From positions 1 through 10,736 of the forward strand of contig DATMLO010000121.1 of the NCBI GenBank assembly GCA_035570495.1: DNA of 10,736 bases, written 5' to 3'. Numbering within the stretch: the stretch's first letter is position 1; each line of letters starts with the position of its first letter. Source of the stretch: DATARH01 sp035570495. GTDB taxonomy: Bacteria; Pseudomonadota; Alphaproteobacteria; ATCC43930; CGMCC-115725. Positions 1 to 7,535 of this stretch are shown piece after piece. The position numbers were made by a program, and so were the translations under genes. Below the pieces are notes generated by a model. The model was not told the DNA's origin, ran no database searches, and was given only the letters and a program-made list of their open reading frames with translations.

Positions 1-803
1 ACGAGGTCGACGGCGAGCGGGCCAGCGTCAAGAGCCATCACTTCGCCTTCAGCGACCCGAAGGTGCGCGAGGCGATGACCTACCTCTGCGACAAGAAGAG
101 CATGCAGGAGTTCATCTACGGCCGCACGGGCAAGGCGACCGCGAACATGGTCAACAACCCGCAGCAATTCGTCTCGAAGGACACCTCGTTCGAGTTCAAT
201 GTCGACAAGGCGAAGGACATCCTCGACAAGGCCGGCTGGAAGCCCGGCCCGGACGGCATCCGCGCCAAGGACGGCGTGCCGCTCAAGCTCGTCTACCAGA
301 CCTCGATCAACGCGCCGCGCCAGAAAAATCAGGAGATCGTCAAGCAGGCCTGCCAGAAAGCGGGCATCGACCTCGAGCTGAAGACGGTGCCGGCCTCGGT
401 GTTTTTCTCGTCCGATGTCGGCAACCCCGACACCTACACGAAATTCTACGCCGACATGCAGATGTACACGGTCACGATGACCCAGCCCGATCCGCGCGAC
501 TTTATGCGGCAGTTCCTCTCATCCGAAATCGCCAGCAAGGACAACAAGTGGCAGGGCCGCAACATCGTCCGTTGGCAGAACAAGGACTACGACGCGCTCC
601 ATGCCGCTTCCGAGCACGAGATCGATCCCGTCAAGCGCGCCGCGATGTTCATCCAGATGAACGACATGCTGATCAAGAACGTCGTGGTCATCCCTGATGT
701 CTATCGTCCTGCGGTTGCCGCGGTTGCCAACAAGATGCACGTCGTGCTGTCGGGGTGGGACAGCTATATCGGCGACCTGCACAACTGGTATGCCGATGCG
801 TAG
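1..803 (+). CDS. Peptide-type ABC transporter substrate-binding protein (SBP family 5), 3' part only
   Basis: This is the C-terminal part of a periplasmic solute-binding protein that delivers its ligand to the permease encoded next door. The reading frame is open from base 3, so the start lies before the window, and 266 residues are visible. Family 5 features include the stretch FSDPKVREAM (fragment residues 16-25), which matches the usual 'F.D..VR.A' element. A helix-rich middle ends in KAGW followed by PDG, and the last residues are GDLHNWYADA. Known members bind dipeptides, oligopeptides, nickel, opines or glutathione, and the visible part does not say which. The signal peptide and N-terminal lobe are outside the window. 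The stop is 15 bases before the first permease gene, so it sits first among the visible genes of the operon. The family call is firm; the ligand is unknown. Confidence 0.93.
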   Translation, partial: EVDGERASVKSHHFAFSDPKVREAMTYLCDKKSMQEFIYGRTGKATANMVNNPQQFVSKDTSFEFNVDKAKDILDKAGWKPGPDGIRAKDGVPLKLVYQTSINAPRQKNQEIVKQACQKAGIDLELKTVPASVFFSSDVGNPDTYTKFYADMQMYTVTMTQPDPRDFMRQFLSSEIASKDNKWQGRNIVRWQNKDYDALHAASEHEIDPVKRAAMFIQMNDMLIKNVVVIPDVYRPAVAAVANKMHVVLSGWDSYIGDLHNWYADA

Positions 804-818
804 CCGACACCGCCGGTC

Positions 819-1778
819 GTGCTGAGTTATCTCGTCAGGCGTCTTCTGCTGGCGCTGCCGAGCCTGCTCGGCATCAGCGTCATCCTGTTCTGCATCCTGG
901 CGCTGGCGCCGGGCGACCCGTTTTCGGACCTGGCGAGCGACCCGTCGATCCCGCCTTCCGTCGCCGCCGCGCTGCGCGCCAAGTTCGGGCTCGATGACCC
1001 GGTCTATCTGCGTTATTTCCACTGGCTTGTCGCGATGCTGCACGGCGATTGGGGGTTTTCCTTCGCCAGCCGCATCGATGTCAGCCGGCTCATTATGCAG
1101 CGCCTGCCGACGACATTGTTTGTGATCGGCGCGTCGCAAATTCTCGCATTGGCGATCGCGGTGCCGGTGGGCGTCTATGCCGGGGTGCGGCCTTATTCGT
1201 TTTTCGACCAGGTCGCGTCGAGCCTGGCGCTGATCGGCTTCTCGCTGCCGACCTTTTTTACCGGGCTGGTGCTGATCCTCGTCTTCAGCGTCAACCTGCA
1301 TTTGTTGCCGATGGTCTACCGCACCGATATGGGCGGCAGCGGGTTGCCGCTCGCCTGGGCCTATATCCGCCAGGCGATCATGCCGGTGATGGTGCTGGCG
1401 CTGTTCCAGGGCGCGCCGTGGACGCGCTTTGTGCGCGCCTCGGTGCTCGACGTGGTGCGCCTCGACCATGTGACGACCGCGCGCGCCAAGGGTCTGCCCG
1501 AGCGCGTCGTCGTCATGAAGCATGTCGTGCGCAACGCGATGATCCCGGTGGTGACGCTGGTCGCGCTGCAGATGCCGGTGATTTTCGGCGGCGCGATCAT
1601 CACCGAGCAGATCTTTCGTGTCCCCGGGATCGGCTCGCTGCTGATCAGCGCGATCCTCGACAACGATACGCCGGTCATCATGGGTGTGACCTTTGTCTTT
1701 GCCATTCTGGTGATCCTCTTCAACCTCATCGCTGACGTGCTCTATGGCTGGCTCGACCCCCGCATCTCCTATCGCTGA
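819..1778 (+). CDS. ABC transporter permease, DppB/OppB-like
   Basis: This is an inner-membrane permease subunit that forms half of the substrate channel of a peptide-type importer. The 319-residue length is normal for the DppB family. About six hydrophobic segments are visible, near residues 9-30, 98-121, 133-159, 183-200, 240-262 and 286-307. The cytoplasmic EAA loop that contacts the ATPases is clear at 217-246 (TTARAKGLPERV, then RNAMIPVVT). The C-terminal YGWLDPRISYR is also characteristic of the family. The GTG start is chosen because MLSYLVRRLL is the usual DppB beginning. No strong Shine-Dalgarno sequence is seen, so translation may depend on coupling to the gene 15 bases upstream. 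It overlaps the next permease gene. The transported substrate is not determined. Confidence 0.95.
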   Translation: MLSYLVRRLLLALPSLLGISVILFCILALAPGDPFSDLASDPSIPPSVAAALRAKFGLDDPVYLRYFHWLVAMLHGDWGFSFASRIDVSRLIMQRLPTTLFVIGASQILALAIAVPVGVYAGVRPYSFFDQVASSLALIGFSLPTFFTGLVLILVFSVNLHLLPMVYRTDMGGSGLPLAWAYIRQAIMPVMVLALFQGAPWTRFVRASVLDVVRLDHVTTARAKGLPERVVVMKHVVRNAMIPVVTLVALQMPVIFGGAIITEQIFRVPGIGSLLISAILDNDTPVIMGVTFVFAILVILFNLIADVLYGWLDPRISYR

Positions 1779-2697
1779 GCCGGTGCTGGCCGGCGGCGCG
1801 GCGCCGCCGCTGCGGGCGCGGCACGAGTCGCTGGCGCGCGAGTCCTGGCGCCGTTTCCGCCGGCACCACCTGGCGCTTGTCAGCGCTGCGATCCTGGTGC
1901 TGATGACGCTGCTTCTGATCTTCGGGCGGGTGATCTGGCCGGTCGCGATCAACGACATCGATTTCGCCGCGCAGCTTACCGGGCCGAGCTTTGCGCACCC
2001 GCTCGGCACCGACGATCTCGGCCAGGATGTGTTCGCCCGCATGATCTATGGCGGGCGCATTTCGCTGTCGGTTGGGGTCGCGGCGATGCTTGTCGCGGTA
2101 TTTGTCGGCGTCTTTGTCGGCGCGGTGGCCGGCACCGCGCGCGGCAGCGTCGACATGGCGCTGATGTGGCTGTGCGACCTGTTCCTGTCGCTGCCGCAAT
2201 TGCCGTTGCTGCTGCTCATCATCTATCTGTTCCAGACGACGTTGCGGAAGCTCGTCGGGATGGAGCTCGGCACCTTTGTGCTGATCGTCGCGGTGATCGG
2301 CGGCTTCCGCTGGATGTCGATTGCCCGGCTGGTGCGCGCGCAATTCTTTTCGCTGCGTGAAAAGGAATTTGTCGAGGCGGCGCGCGCGCTCGGCGCGTCG
2401 ACTCTGCGCCAGGTCGTGCGGCATATCCTGCCCAACGCGATCGGCCCGGTGATCGTCGCCGCGACGATCGAGGTGGCGAACGCGATCATCGCCGAGTCGA
2501 CGCTGTCATTCCTCGGTCTCGGCTTTCCGCCCGACATCCCGAGCTGGGGCCGCATCCTATACGACGCCAAGGATTATCTCGATGTCGCGCCGCATTGGGC
2601 GCTGTTTTCCGGCGGCGCGATCTTTCTCGTCGTGATGGCGATCAACTATGTCGGCGACGGGCTGCGCGACGCGCTCGACCCGCGCAGGGTGCTCTAG
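1744..2697 (+). CDS. ABC transporter permease, DppC/OppC-like
   Basis: This is the second inner-membrane permease and pairs with the DppB-like subunit. From the ATG it has 317 residues. An OppC-type N-terminal segment is followed by a first membrane helix near 43-61. Next comes the family hallmark HPLGTDDLGQDVF with YGGRISLSVG (85-111), and then further helices near 112-130, 143-163, 177-193, 232-255 and 287-303. The EAA loop is at 209-238 (FVEAARALGAS, then HILPNAIGPVIV). The C-terminus GDGLRDALDPR is standard. The ATG lies 35 bases inside the upstream gene. An in-frame GTG at 1783 would give 304 residues and no overlap. Neither has a good ribosome site, so the start is uncertain. The stop is two bases before the first ATPase gene. 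Confidence 0.94.
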   Translation: MAGSTPASPIAEPVLAGGAAPPLRARHESLARESWRRFRRHHLALVSAAILVLMTLLLIFGRVIWPVAINDIDFAAQLTGPSFAHPLGTDDLGQDVFARMIYGGRISLSVGVAAMLVAVFVGVFVGAVAGTARGSVDMALMWLCDLFLSLPQLPLLLLIIYLFQTTLRKLVGMELGTFVLIVAVIGGFRWMSIARLVRAQFFSLREKEFVEAARALGASTLRQVVRHILPNAIGPVIVAATIEVANAIIAESTLSFLGLGFPPDIPSWGRILYDAKDYLDVAPHWALFSGGAIFLVVMAINYVGDGLRDALDPRRVL

Positions 2698-2699
2698 CC

Positions 2700-3686
2700 G
2701 TGCCCGAAGCGCTCTTGGAAATTCGCGGGCTCAAGACGCATTTCAAGACCGATGATGGCATGGTTCGCGCGGTCGACGGCGTCGACCTGACGATCCAGCG
2801 CGGTGAGACGCTGTCGGTCGTCGGCGAGTCCGGCTGCGGCAAGACCGTGACCGCGATGACTGTCCTGAAGCTCATCGCTATGCCGCCCGGCCAGATCGTC
2901 GCCGGCAGCATCCTGTGGAAAGGGCGCGATCTCGTGCCGCTCGACGCAGAGGCGATGCGGCACATCCGCAGCAAGGAAATTGCCATCGTCTTCCAGGAGC
3001 CGATGACCTCGCTGAACCCGGTCTACACCGTCGGCGACCAGATCGCCGAGGTGTTGCGCCAGCATCAGGATTTGAGCCGGCGCGAGGCGATCGACCGGGC
3101 GATCGAGATGCTGCGTCTGGTGCATGTCCCGGCGCCGGAGCGGCGGGTCAACGACTATCCGCACCAGCTGTCGGGCGGGATGCGCCAGCGCGTGATGATC
3201 GCGATGGCGCTCGCCTGCGGTCCCGAACTCCTGATCGCCGATGAACCGACGACCGCGCTCGATGTCACGATCCAGGCGCAAATCCTCGACCTCCTGGCCG
3301 AGATGAAGTCGAAATTCGGCATGGCGATCATGCTGATCACGCACGCGATGGGCGTCGTCGCCGAGGTCGCGCAGCGCGTCGCCGTGATGTATGCCGGTCG
3401 CGTCGTCGAGGAGGCGCCGGTCGAGGAGCTGTTCGCCCGCCCGCTGCACCCCTACACGCAGGGGCTCATCCGCTCGATCCCGCGCCTTGACAAATCGAGC
3501 GGCAAGAAGCGCCGGCTCGAGGCGATCAGCGGCACCGTGCCGAGCCTGTTGCGCCCGCCGCCCGGTTGCCGCTTTGCACCGCGCTGCGGCTTTGCGACGC
3601 CAGCCTGCACCGAGGCGGTGCCGGAGCTGCGCGCGGTTGATGGCGACCACAAGGTTGCCTGCGTCCTGTACAAGCCGGCGGCGTGA
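2700..3686 (+). CDS. ABC transporter ATP-binding protein, DppD/OppD-like
   Basis: This is a cytoplasmic ATPase that, with the DppF-like partner, powers import through the two permeases. From the GTG at 2700 it has 328 residues. The Walker A motif is GESGCGKT (42-49), the Q-loop glutamine is Q99, the signature is LSGGMRQR (157-164), Walker B is LLIADEP (177-183) and the switch histidine is H215. After about residue 245 comes the oligopeptide-transporter C-terminal domain, beginning HPYTQGL, with cysteines C290, C296, C303 and C321. An in-frame start at 2595 would run 103 bases into the upstream gene and add sequence with no family similarity, so I reject it. The residue after H215 is alanine where relatives normally have aspartate. 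The family call is firm; the substrate is not known. Confidence 0.95.
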   Translation: MPEALLEIRGLKTHFKTDDGMVRAVDGVDLTIQRGETLSVVGESGCGKTVTAMTVLKLIAMPPGQIVAGSILWKGRDLVPLDAEAMRHIRSKEIAIVFQEPMTSLNPVYTVGDQIAEVLRQHQDLSRREAIDRAIEMLRLVHVPAPERRVNDYPHQLSGGMRQRVMIAMALACGPELLIADEPTTALDVTIQAQILDLLAEMKSKFGMAIMLITHAMGVVAEVAQRVAVMYAGRVVEEAPVEELFARPLHPYTQGLIRSIPRLDKSSGKKRRLEAISGTVPSLLRPPPGCRFAPRCGFATPACTEAVPELRAVDGDHKVACVLYKPAA

Positions 3687-4660
3687 TGACCGAGCCATTG
3701 CTGCAGGTCCGCGACCTGGTCAAGAATTTCCCGGTGCGTGGCGGCTTTCTCGGCGGCTCCGGCGAAATGGTGCACGCGGTCGACGGCATCAGCTTTGAGA
3801 TCGGCGCTGGCGAGACGCTGGGGCTGGTCGGCGAGTCGGGCTGCGGCAAGTCGACGACCGGGCGCTGCGTGCTGCGCCTCATCGAGCCGAGTTCGGGCGA
3901 GGTGTGGCTCGAAGGCAAGAATGTCACTGGGCTCGACGGCAAGGCGCTGGGCGCGCTGCGTCGCGACATGCAGATCATTTTTCAGGACCCGTACGCGTCG
4001 CTGAACCCGCGCATGACGATCGGCGCGATCATCGGCGAGGCGCTGACCATCCATAAGCTCGCGGCGACCCGCGCCGAGTTCGAGGACCGCATCGTCGAGC
4101 TGCTACGCCATGTCGGCCTCAACCCCGACCACATGCGCCGCTATCCGCATGAATTTTCCGGCGGCCAGCGCCAGCGGATCGGCATCGCCCGGGCGCTGGC
4201 GGTATCGCCCAAGCTCATCGTCTGCGACGAGCCGGTCTCGGCCCTGGATGTGTCGGTGCAGGCGCAGGTCATCAACCTGCTCGCCGATCTGCAGGACGAA
4301 TTCCACCTCAGCTACCTGTTTATCGCGCATGACCTGGCGGTGGTGCAGTACATCTCCTCGCGTGTCGCGGTGATGTATCTCGGCCGCATCGTCGAGCTGG
4401 CGCCATCCGAGGCGCTCTACGAAAACCCGCGCCACCCCTACACCGAGGCGCTGCTCTCGGCGGTGCCGACCCCCGACCCGACGATCAAGAAACAGCGACT
4501 GCGGCTCGAAGGCGATATCCCCAGCCCGATCAACCCGCCCTCGGGTTGCCATTTCCACACGCGCTGCCCGATCCGCGAGCTGCCGCTGTGCAGCACCGAG
4601 AAGCCGGAGCTGAAACAGACCGCTGACGGCCATTGGGTCGCCTGCCACCTCCGGTCTTAA
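3686..4660 (+). CDS. ABC transporter ATP-binding protein, DppF/OppF-like
   Basis: This is the second cytoplasmic ATPase of the importer. From the ATG it has 324 residues. Walker A is GESGCGKST (49-57), Q100 is the Q-loop, the signature is FSGGQRQR (157-164), Walker B is LIVCDEP (177-183), the D-loop is SALD (185-188) and H215 is followed by the usual D. The C-terminal oligopeptide-type domain begins HPYTEAL (250-256) and has a PSGCHFHTRC element. The start ATG overlaps the upstream stop in the arrangement TGATG; a GTG one codon earlier (3683) is equally possible and adds one residue. Either overlap implies translational coupling. This is the last gene of the operon. A strong hairpin in the repeat about 28 bases past the stop could mark the transcript end, though it lacks a T run. 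Confidence 0.95.
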   Translation: MTEPLLQVRDLVKNFPVRGGFLGGSGEMVHAVDGISFEIGAGETLGLVGESGCGKSTTGRCVLRLIEPSSGEVWLEGKNVTGLDGKALGALRRDMQIIFQDPYASLNPRMTIGAIIGEALTIHKLAATRAEFEDRIVELLRHVGLNPDHMRRYPHEFSGGQRQRIGIARALAVSPKLIVCDEPVSALDVSVQAQVINLLADLQDEFHLSYLFIAHDLAVVQYISSRVAVMYLGRIVELAPSEALYENPRHPYTEALLSAVPTPDPTIKKQRLRLEGDIPSPINPPSGCHFHTRCPIRELPLCSTEKPELKQTADGHWVACHLRS

Positions 4661-4682
4661 GCATGTTGACCGGGCACCTTCC

Positions 4683-4775
4683 TCGTCATCCCCGGGCTTG
4701 ACCCGGGGATCCACGTCTGGACTGCCCGCGCCGATAGGAAGACGTGGATGGCCGGATCAAGTCCGGCCATGACGA
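4683..4775. repeat. Interspersed palindromic repeat, family A copy 1 (three-stem type)
   Basis: The repeat fills most of the gap between the ABC operon and ligD. Outer arms TCGTCAT (4683-4689) and ATGACGA (4769-4775) enclose two hairpins. One is ATCCCCGGG/CCCGGGGAT with loop CTTGA (4688-4710). The other is ATGGCCGGA/TCCGGCCAT with loop TCAAG (4748-4770). Between them, inner arms ATCCACGTCT (4709-4718) and AGACGTGGAT (4740-4749) pair across a 21-base spacer. A few bases are shared between stems, so the folds may compete. The two hairpins are inverted copies of each other with paired substitutions. Elements of this general kind are common between alphaproteobacterial genes. The downstream ligD frame has an earlier possible ATG (4744) inside it, which I do not accept as the start. 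Confidence 0.85.
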
Positions 4776-4791
4776 TGGAAAAGACCAGTCG

Positions 4792-4821
4792 CTGACGACA
4801 TCCGCCGTCTTGCGTTACCCT
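4792..4821 (+). promoter_or_regulatory. Possible ligD promoter (weak)
   Basis: A CTGACG at 4792-4797 and a TACCCT at 4816-4821 are separated by 18 bases and loosely resemble -35 and -10 boxes. If real, transcription would start at or next to the A of the ligD ATG (4828), giving a leaderless message. This fits the absence of any purine-rich ribosome site before that ATG. The match is weak (only three of six bases in the -10 box), so it is a suggestion only. Confidence 0.25.
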
Positions 4822-4827
4822 CATGTC

Positions 4828-7407
4828 ATGGCGCTCGAAGTCTACAGGCAGAAACGCGATTTCAAGAAGACGCCGGAGCCGTCCGGCGCGCCGGCGCGAG
4901 GCCGCGCGCGGGCCAAGGTGGGCTTGTCCTATGTGATCCAGAAACATGCGGCGCGGCGGCTGCATTACGATTTTCGGCTAGAACTCGACGGCGTCCTCAA
5001 AAGCTGGGCGATCCCGAAAGGGCCGAGCCTTGACCCGCATGAAAAGCGCCTCGCGGTCGAGGTCGAGGACCATCCGATCGAATATGGCGGGTTCGAGGGG
5101 GTCATCCCGCGAGGCGAGTATGGCGGCGGCACGGTGCTGTTGTGGGATCGCGGCACCTGGGAGCCGCTGGAGCCCGATCCCGACAAATCGCTCGAAAAGG
5201 GCATGCTCAAATTCGCCCTGCATGGCGACAAGCTGCACGGGCATTGGATGCTGGTGCGCCTTAAGCGCCGGCCGCGCGACCGCAGCGATAACTGGCTGCT
5301 CGTCAAGGAGCGCGACGAGGCGGCGATCCCCGGCAGCGGCAGCGCCGTGGTTGATGAGTTGACCGAGAGCGTCGAAAGCCACCGCACGATCGACGACATC
5401 GCCGCCGACCGCGACCGGGTCTGGCACTCCAAGAGCTCGGAGATTCCGGGCGAGGAGACAGCACCGGCGAAGCTGCGCCTGCCGTCGCGCGTCAAGGGCG
5501 CGAAGAAGGCGGCGATGCCGGCGGGCCTCAAGCCGCAATTGGCCACCGCCGCTGCCGCCGCGCCCGCCGGCGACGAGTGGCTGCACGAGATCAAGTATGA
5601 CGGCTATCGCCTTGTCGCCTTTATCGCTGGCGGCAAGGCGCGGCTCGTTACCCGCGGCGGGCTCGACTGGACCGAGAAATTCCCCGCGCTGGCCGAGCGG
5701 CTCGCGAAGCTCCCGGTGAAGTCGGCGATCCTCGATGGCGAACTGGTCGCGTTGCGGCCCGACGGCATCACCAATTTCGCCGATCTGCAGGACGCGATCT
5801 CAGCGAAGCGCACCGACCGGCTGAGCTATTTCGCCTTCGACCTCTTGTATCGTGACGGCTGGGATTTGACCGGCGCGGCGCTCGAAGACCGCAAGGCGGC
5901 GCTCGCCGAGCTCGTCCCGCCGCAATCCCAGGGCACGCTGCGCTACAGCGACCACCATGCCGGGCAGGGGCGGGATTTTTTGAAGCAGGCGGCAGCTTAT
6001 GGCGTCGAGGGCATCGTCGCGAAGCGCCGCGACAAGCCCTATGAGCCCGGCCGTGGCCGCAACTGGCTCAAGATCAAGGCCCGCAACCGCGACGAGTTCA
6101 TCGTCGTCGGCTTTACCGATCCCGAGGGGAGCCGCGAGGGTTTCGGCGCGCTGCTGCTCGGATATTTCGATCCCGTCGGCGCGCTGCGCTATGCCGGCCG
6201 CGTCGGCAGCGGCTTTACCGGCGCTCGGCTCGCGGAGCTGCATCGCCGTCTCGTGCCGCTCGAAACCCGCAAGGCGCCGGTCACCCTGCCGCCCGCCGAG
6301 CGGCGCAAGGACATTCATTGGGTCAAGCCCGAGCTGGTCGTCGAGGTAGAATACGCGGTGTGGACAACCGACAAGCTGATCCGCCAATCGACCTTCCAGG
6401 GTGTGCGCGACGACAAGCCGCCCAAAGAGATCGTCTACGATCCGGAGAAGCTTCCGACCATGGCCGTACCGCCCGCCGACCCGCCGCCGGCCGCCAAGCC
6501 CGCCGAGAAGCTGCGCGACGGCAGCATCGTCTTCAACGGCGTGCGGCTGTCGCATCCCGACCGCGCGCTCTATGCCGATACCGGGCTCACCAAGCAGCAG
6601 GTCGCGCAGTACTACGTCGATGTCGCTGCCTGGGCCTTGCCGCACCTCGCATACCGGCCGCTGACGATCATCCGGCAGACCGGCGCCAGAGGGCAGCGCG
6701 CCTTCTATCAGAAGCATGTCGGCGCCGGCATGCCGAGCGAGATCAAGGGCTTCAAGATCGCCGGGGAGGAGGAGCCGTTTCCGATCATCGAGGACGTGGC
6801 CGGGCTCATCGCACTGGTGCAGGTCGGCGTGGTCGAAATTCACCCGTGGGGATCGAGCATCAGGCAAGTCGAGCGGCCCGACCGCATCACCTTTGATCTC
6901 GACCCCGACGAGGGACTGCCCTGGTTGCGCGTGACTGAGGCGGCGATCGAGGTGCGCGACGCGCTCGCCGCGATCGGCCTCAGAAGCTTCGTGAAGACCA
7001 CCGGCGGCAAGGGGCTGCATGTCGTCGTGCCGCTCGCGCCGAAGCTTGGGTGGGATGCGGTCAAGACCTTTTCGAAATGGGTTGCCGATCGGCTCGCCGA
7101 GGAGCGTCCGGACCAGTTCACCGCCAACCAGACCAAGCAGTCGCGGCGCGGCCGCATCTATCTCGATTATCTGCGCAACGCGCGCGGCGCGACCGCCGTC
7201 GGAACCTATTCGCCGCGCGACCGGGCCGGCACGCCGGTTTCGACCCCGATCTCCTGGGACGAGGTCGAAGGCGGTGTCGACCCCAAATCCCTGACGGTCG
7301 TCACGATCCCCGCGCGCCTCGTCACGCTCAAACCCGACCCTTGGGCCGAGATCGGCGACACGCGCCAGACGATCGCGGCCAGGGTGCGCACGTACCTGGG
7401 AATCTAA
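4828..7407 (+). CDS. ligD: Multifunctional DNA ligase D (NHEJ; phosphoesterase-ligase-polymerase)
   Basis: LigD repairs double-strand breaks with Ku: it cleans 3' ends, adds nucleotides and seals nicks using ATP. From the ATG at 4828 it has 859 residues, close to the three-domain Pseudomonas aeruginosa enzyme and in the same order. The phosphoesterase domain (about 33-180) has H40, H46, D48 (HYDFR) and H82, the expected metal and catalytic residues. The ligase domain (about 235-530) has the nucleophile K256 in KYDGYR, DGE at 303-305, EGIVAKR at 394-400 and LKIK at 414-417. The polymerase domain (about 562-859) has the metal-binding pair D690 and D692, TTGGKGLH at 724-731 and D780 in YLDYLRN. 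All three active sites look intact. An in-frame ATG at 4744 lies in the repeat and adds non-family sequence, so I reject it. There is no Shine-Dalgarno sequence at 4828. Confidence 0.97.
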   Translation: MALEVYRQKRDFKKTPEPSGAPARGRARAKVGLSYVIQKHAARRLHYDFRLELDGVLKSWAIPKGPSLDPHEKRLAVEVEDHPIEYGGFEGVIPRGEYGGGTVLLWDRGTWEPLEPDPDKSLEKGMLKFALHGDKLHGHWMLVRLKRRPRDRSDNWLLVKERDEAAIPGSGSAVVDELTESVESHRTIDDIAADRDRVWHSKSSEIPGEETAPAKLRLPSRVKGAKKAAMPAGLKPQLATAAAAAPAGDEWLHEIKYDGYRLVAFIAGGKARLVTRGGLDWTEKFPALAERLAKLPVKSAILDGELVALRPDGITNFADLQDAISAKRTDRLSYFAFDLLYRDGWDLTGAALEDRKAALAELVPPQSQGTLRYSDHHAGQGRDFLKQAAAYGVEGIVAKRRDKPYEPGRGRNWLKIKARNRDEFIVVGFTDPEGSREGFGALLLGYFDPVGALRYAGRVGSGFTGARLAELHRRLVPLETRKAPVTLPPAERRKDIHWVKPELVVEVEYAVWTTDKLIRQSTFQGVRDDKPPKEIVYDPEKLPTMAVPPADPPPAAKPAEKLRDGSIVFNGVRLSHPDRALYADTGLTKQQVAQYYVDVAAWALPHLAYRPLTIIRQTGARGQRAFYQKHVGAGMPSEIKGFKIAGEEEPFPIIEDVAGLIALVQVGVVEIHPWGSSIRQVERPDRITFDLDPDEGLPWLRVTEAAIEVRDALAAIGLRSFVKTTGGKGLHVVVPLAPKLGWDAVKTFSKWVADRLAEERPDQFTANQTKQSRRGRIYLDYLRNARGATAVGTYSPRDRAGTPVSTPISWDEVEGGVDPKSLTVVTIPARLVTLKPDPWAEIGDTRQTIAARVRTYLGI

Positions 7408-7426
7408 AAAACCATCTGTTCTTTTC

Positions 7427-7521
7427 TCGTCATGGCCGGGCTTGCCCCGGCCATCCACGCCTATTTTTGTGATGGGCCACAATGATTTCGTGGATGCCCG
7501 GAACAAGTCCGGGCACGACGA
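7427..7521. repeat. Interspersed palindromic repeat, family A copy 2 (three-stem type)
   Basis: This is the same family as the repeat before ligD, here filling the gap after it. The left hairpin is ATGGCCGGG/CCCGGCCAT with loop CTTGC (7432-7454). The right hairpin is TGCCCGGA/TCCGGGCA with loop ACAAG (7495-7515). Inner arms ATCCACG (7453-7459) and CGTGGAT (7489-7495) pair across 29 bases. Outer arms are TCGTC (7427-7431) and GACGA (7517-7521). The last bases merge into the ribosome site of the following gene, so folding could affect its translation, and the left hairpin could slow transcription leaving ligD. No T run follows either hairpin. Confidence 0.82.
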
Positions 7522-7526
7522 AGGAG
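7521..7526 (+). promoter_or_regulatory. Ribosome binding site of the alpha/beta hydrolase gene
   Basis: AAGGAG is followed by nine bases and ATG at 7536. This near-ideal Shine-Dalgarno sequence fixes the start and rules out the earlier in-frame ATG at 7482, which lies inside the palindromic repeat. The site begins at the last base of that repeat. Confidence 0.7.
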
Positions 7527-7535
7527 AGAGGGCTG

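Noticed and set aside
519..2042. Long minus-strand reading frame of 507 codons antisense to the binding-protein and permease genes
   Set aside because: Its product is rich in Arg, His, Asp and Gln with no domain pattern, as expected for the complement of GC-rich coding DNA. The + strand genes here are unmistakable.
2595..2699. N-terminal extension of the DppD-like ATPase into the upstream permease gene
   Set aside because: It is Arg/Ala-rich out-of-frame permease sequence. Family proteins begin just before the LLEIRGLKTHF strand, matching the GTG at 2700.
4690..4708. Hairpin after the DppF-like gene considered as a classical intrinsic terminator
   Set aside because: The stem is strong but no T run follows, and the same hairpin type recurs as half of a repeat. 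A terminating role is possible but not shown.
4683..4775. Cloverleaf-like fold considered as a tRNA or structured small RNA
   Set aside because: There is no anticodon arm of correct size, no T-loop consensus and no CCA end. The second copy after ligD identifies it as an interspersed repeat.
4744..4827. N-terminal extension of LigD from an earlier ATG
   Set aside because: The extension would be encoded by the palindromic repeat and does not resemble LigD. The family-like beginning MALEVYRQKRDF starts at 4828.
5800..7506. Minus-strand reading frame of 568 codons antisense to ligD
   Set aside because: It is the complement of conserved ligase and polymerase sequence. It has low-complexity Arg/Asp/Gly composition and no recognisable motif.
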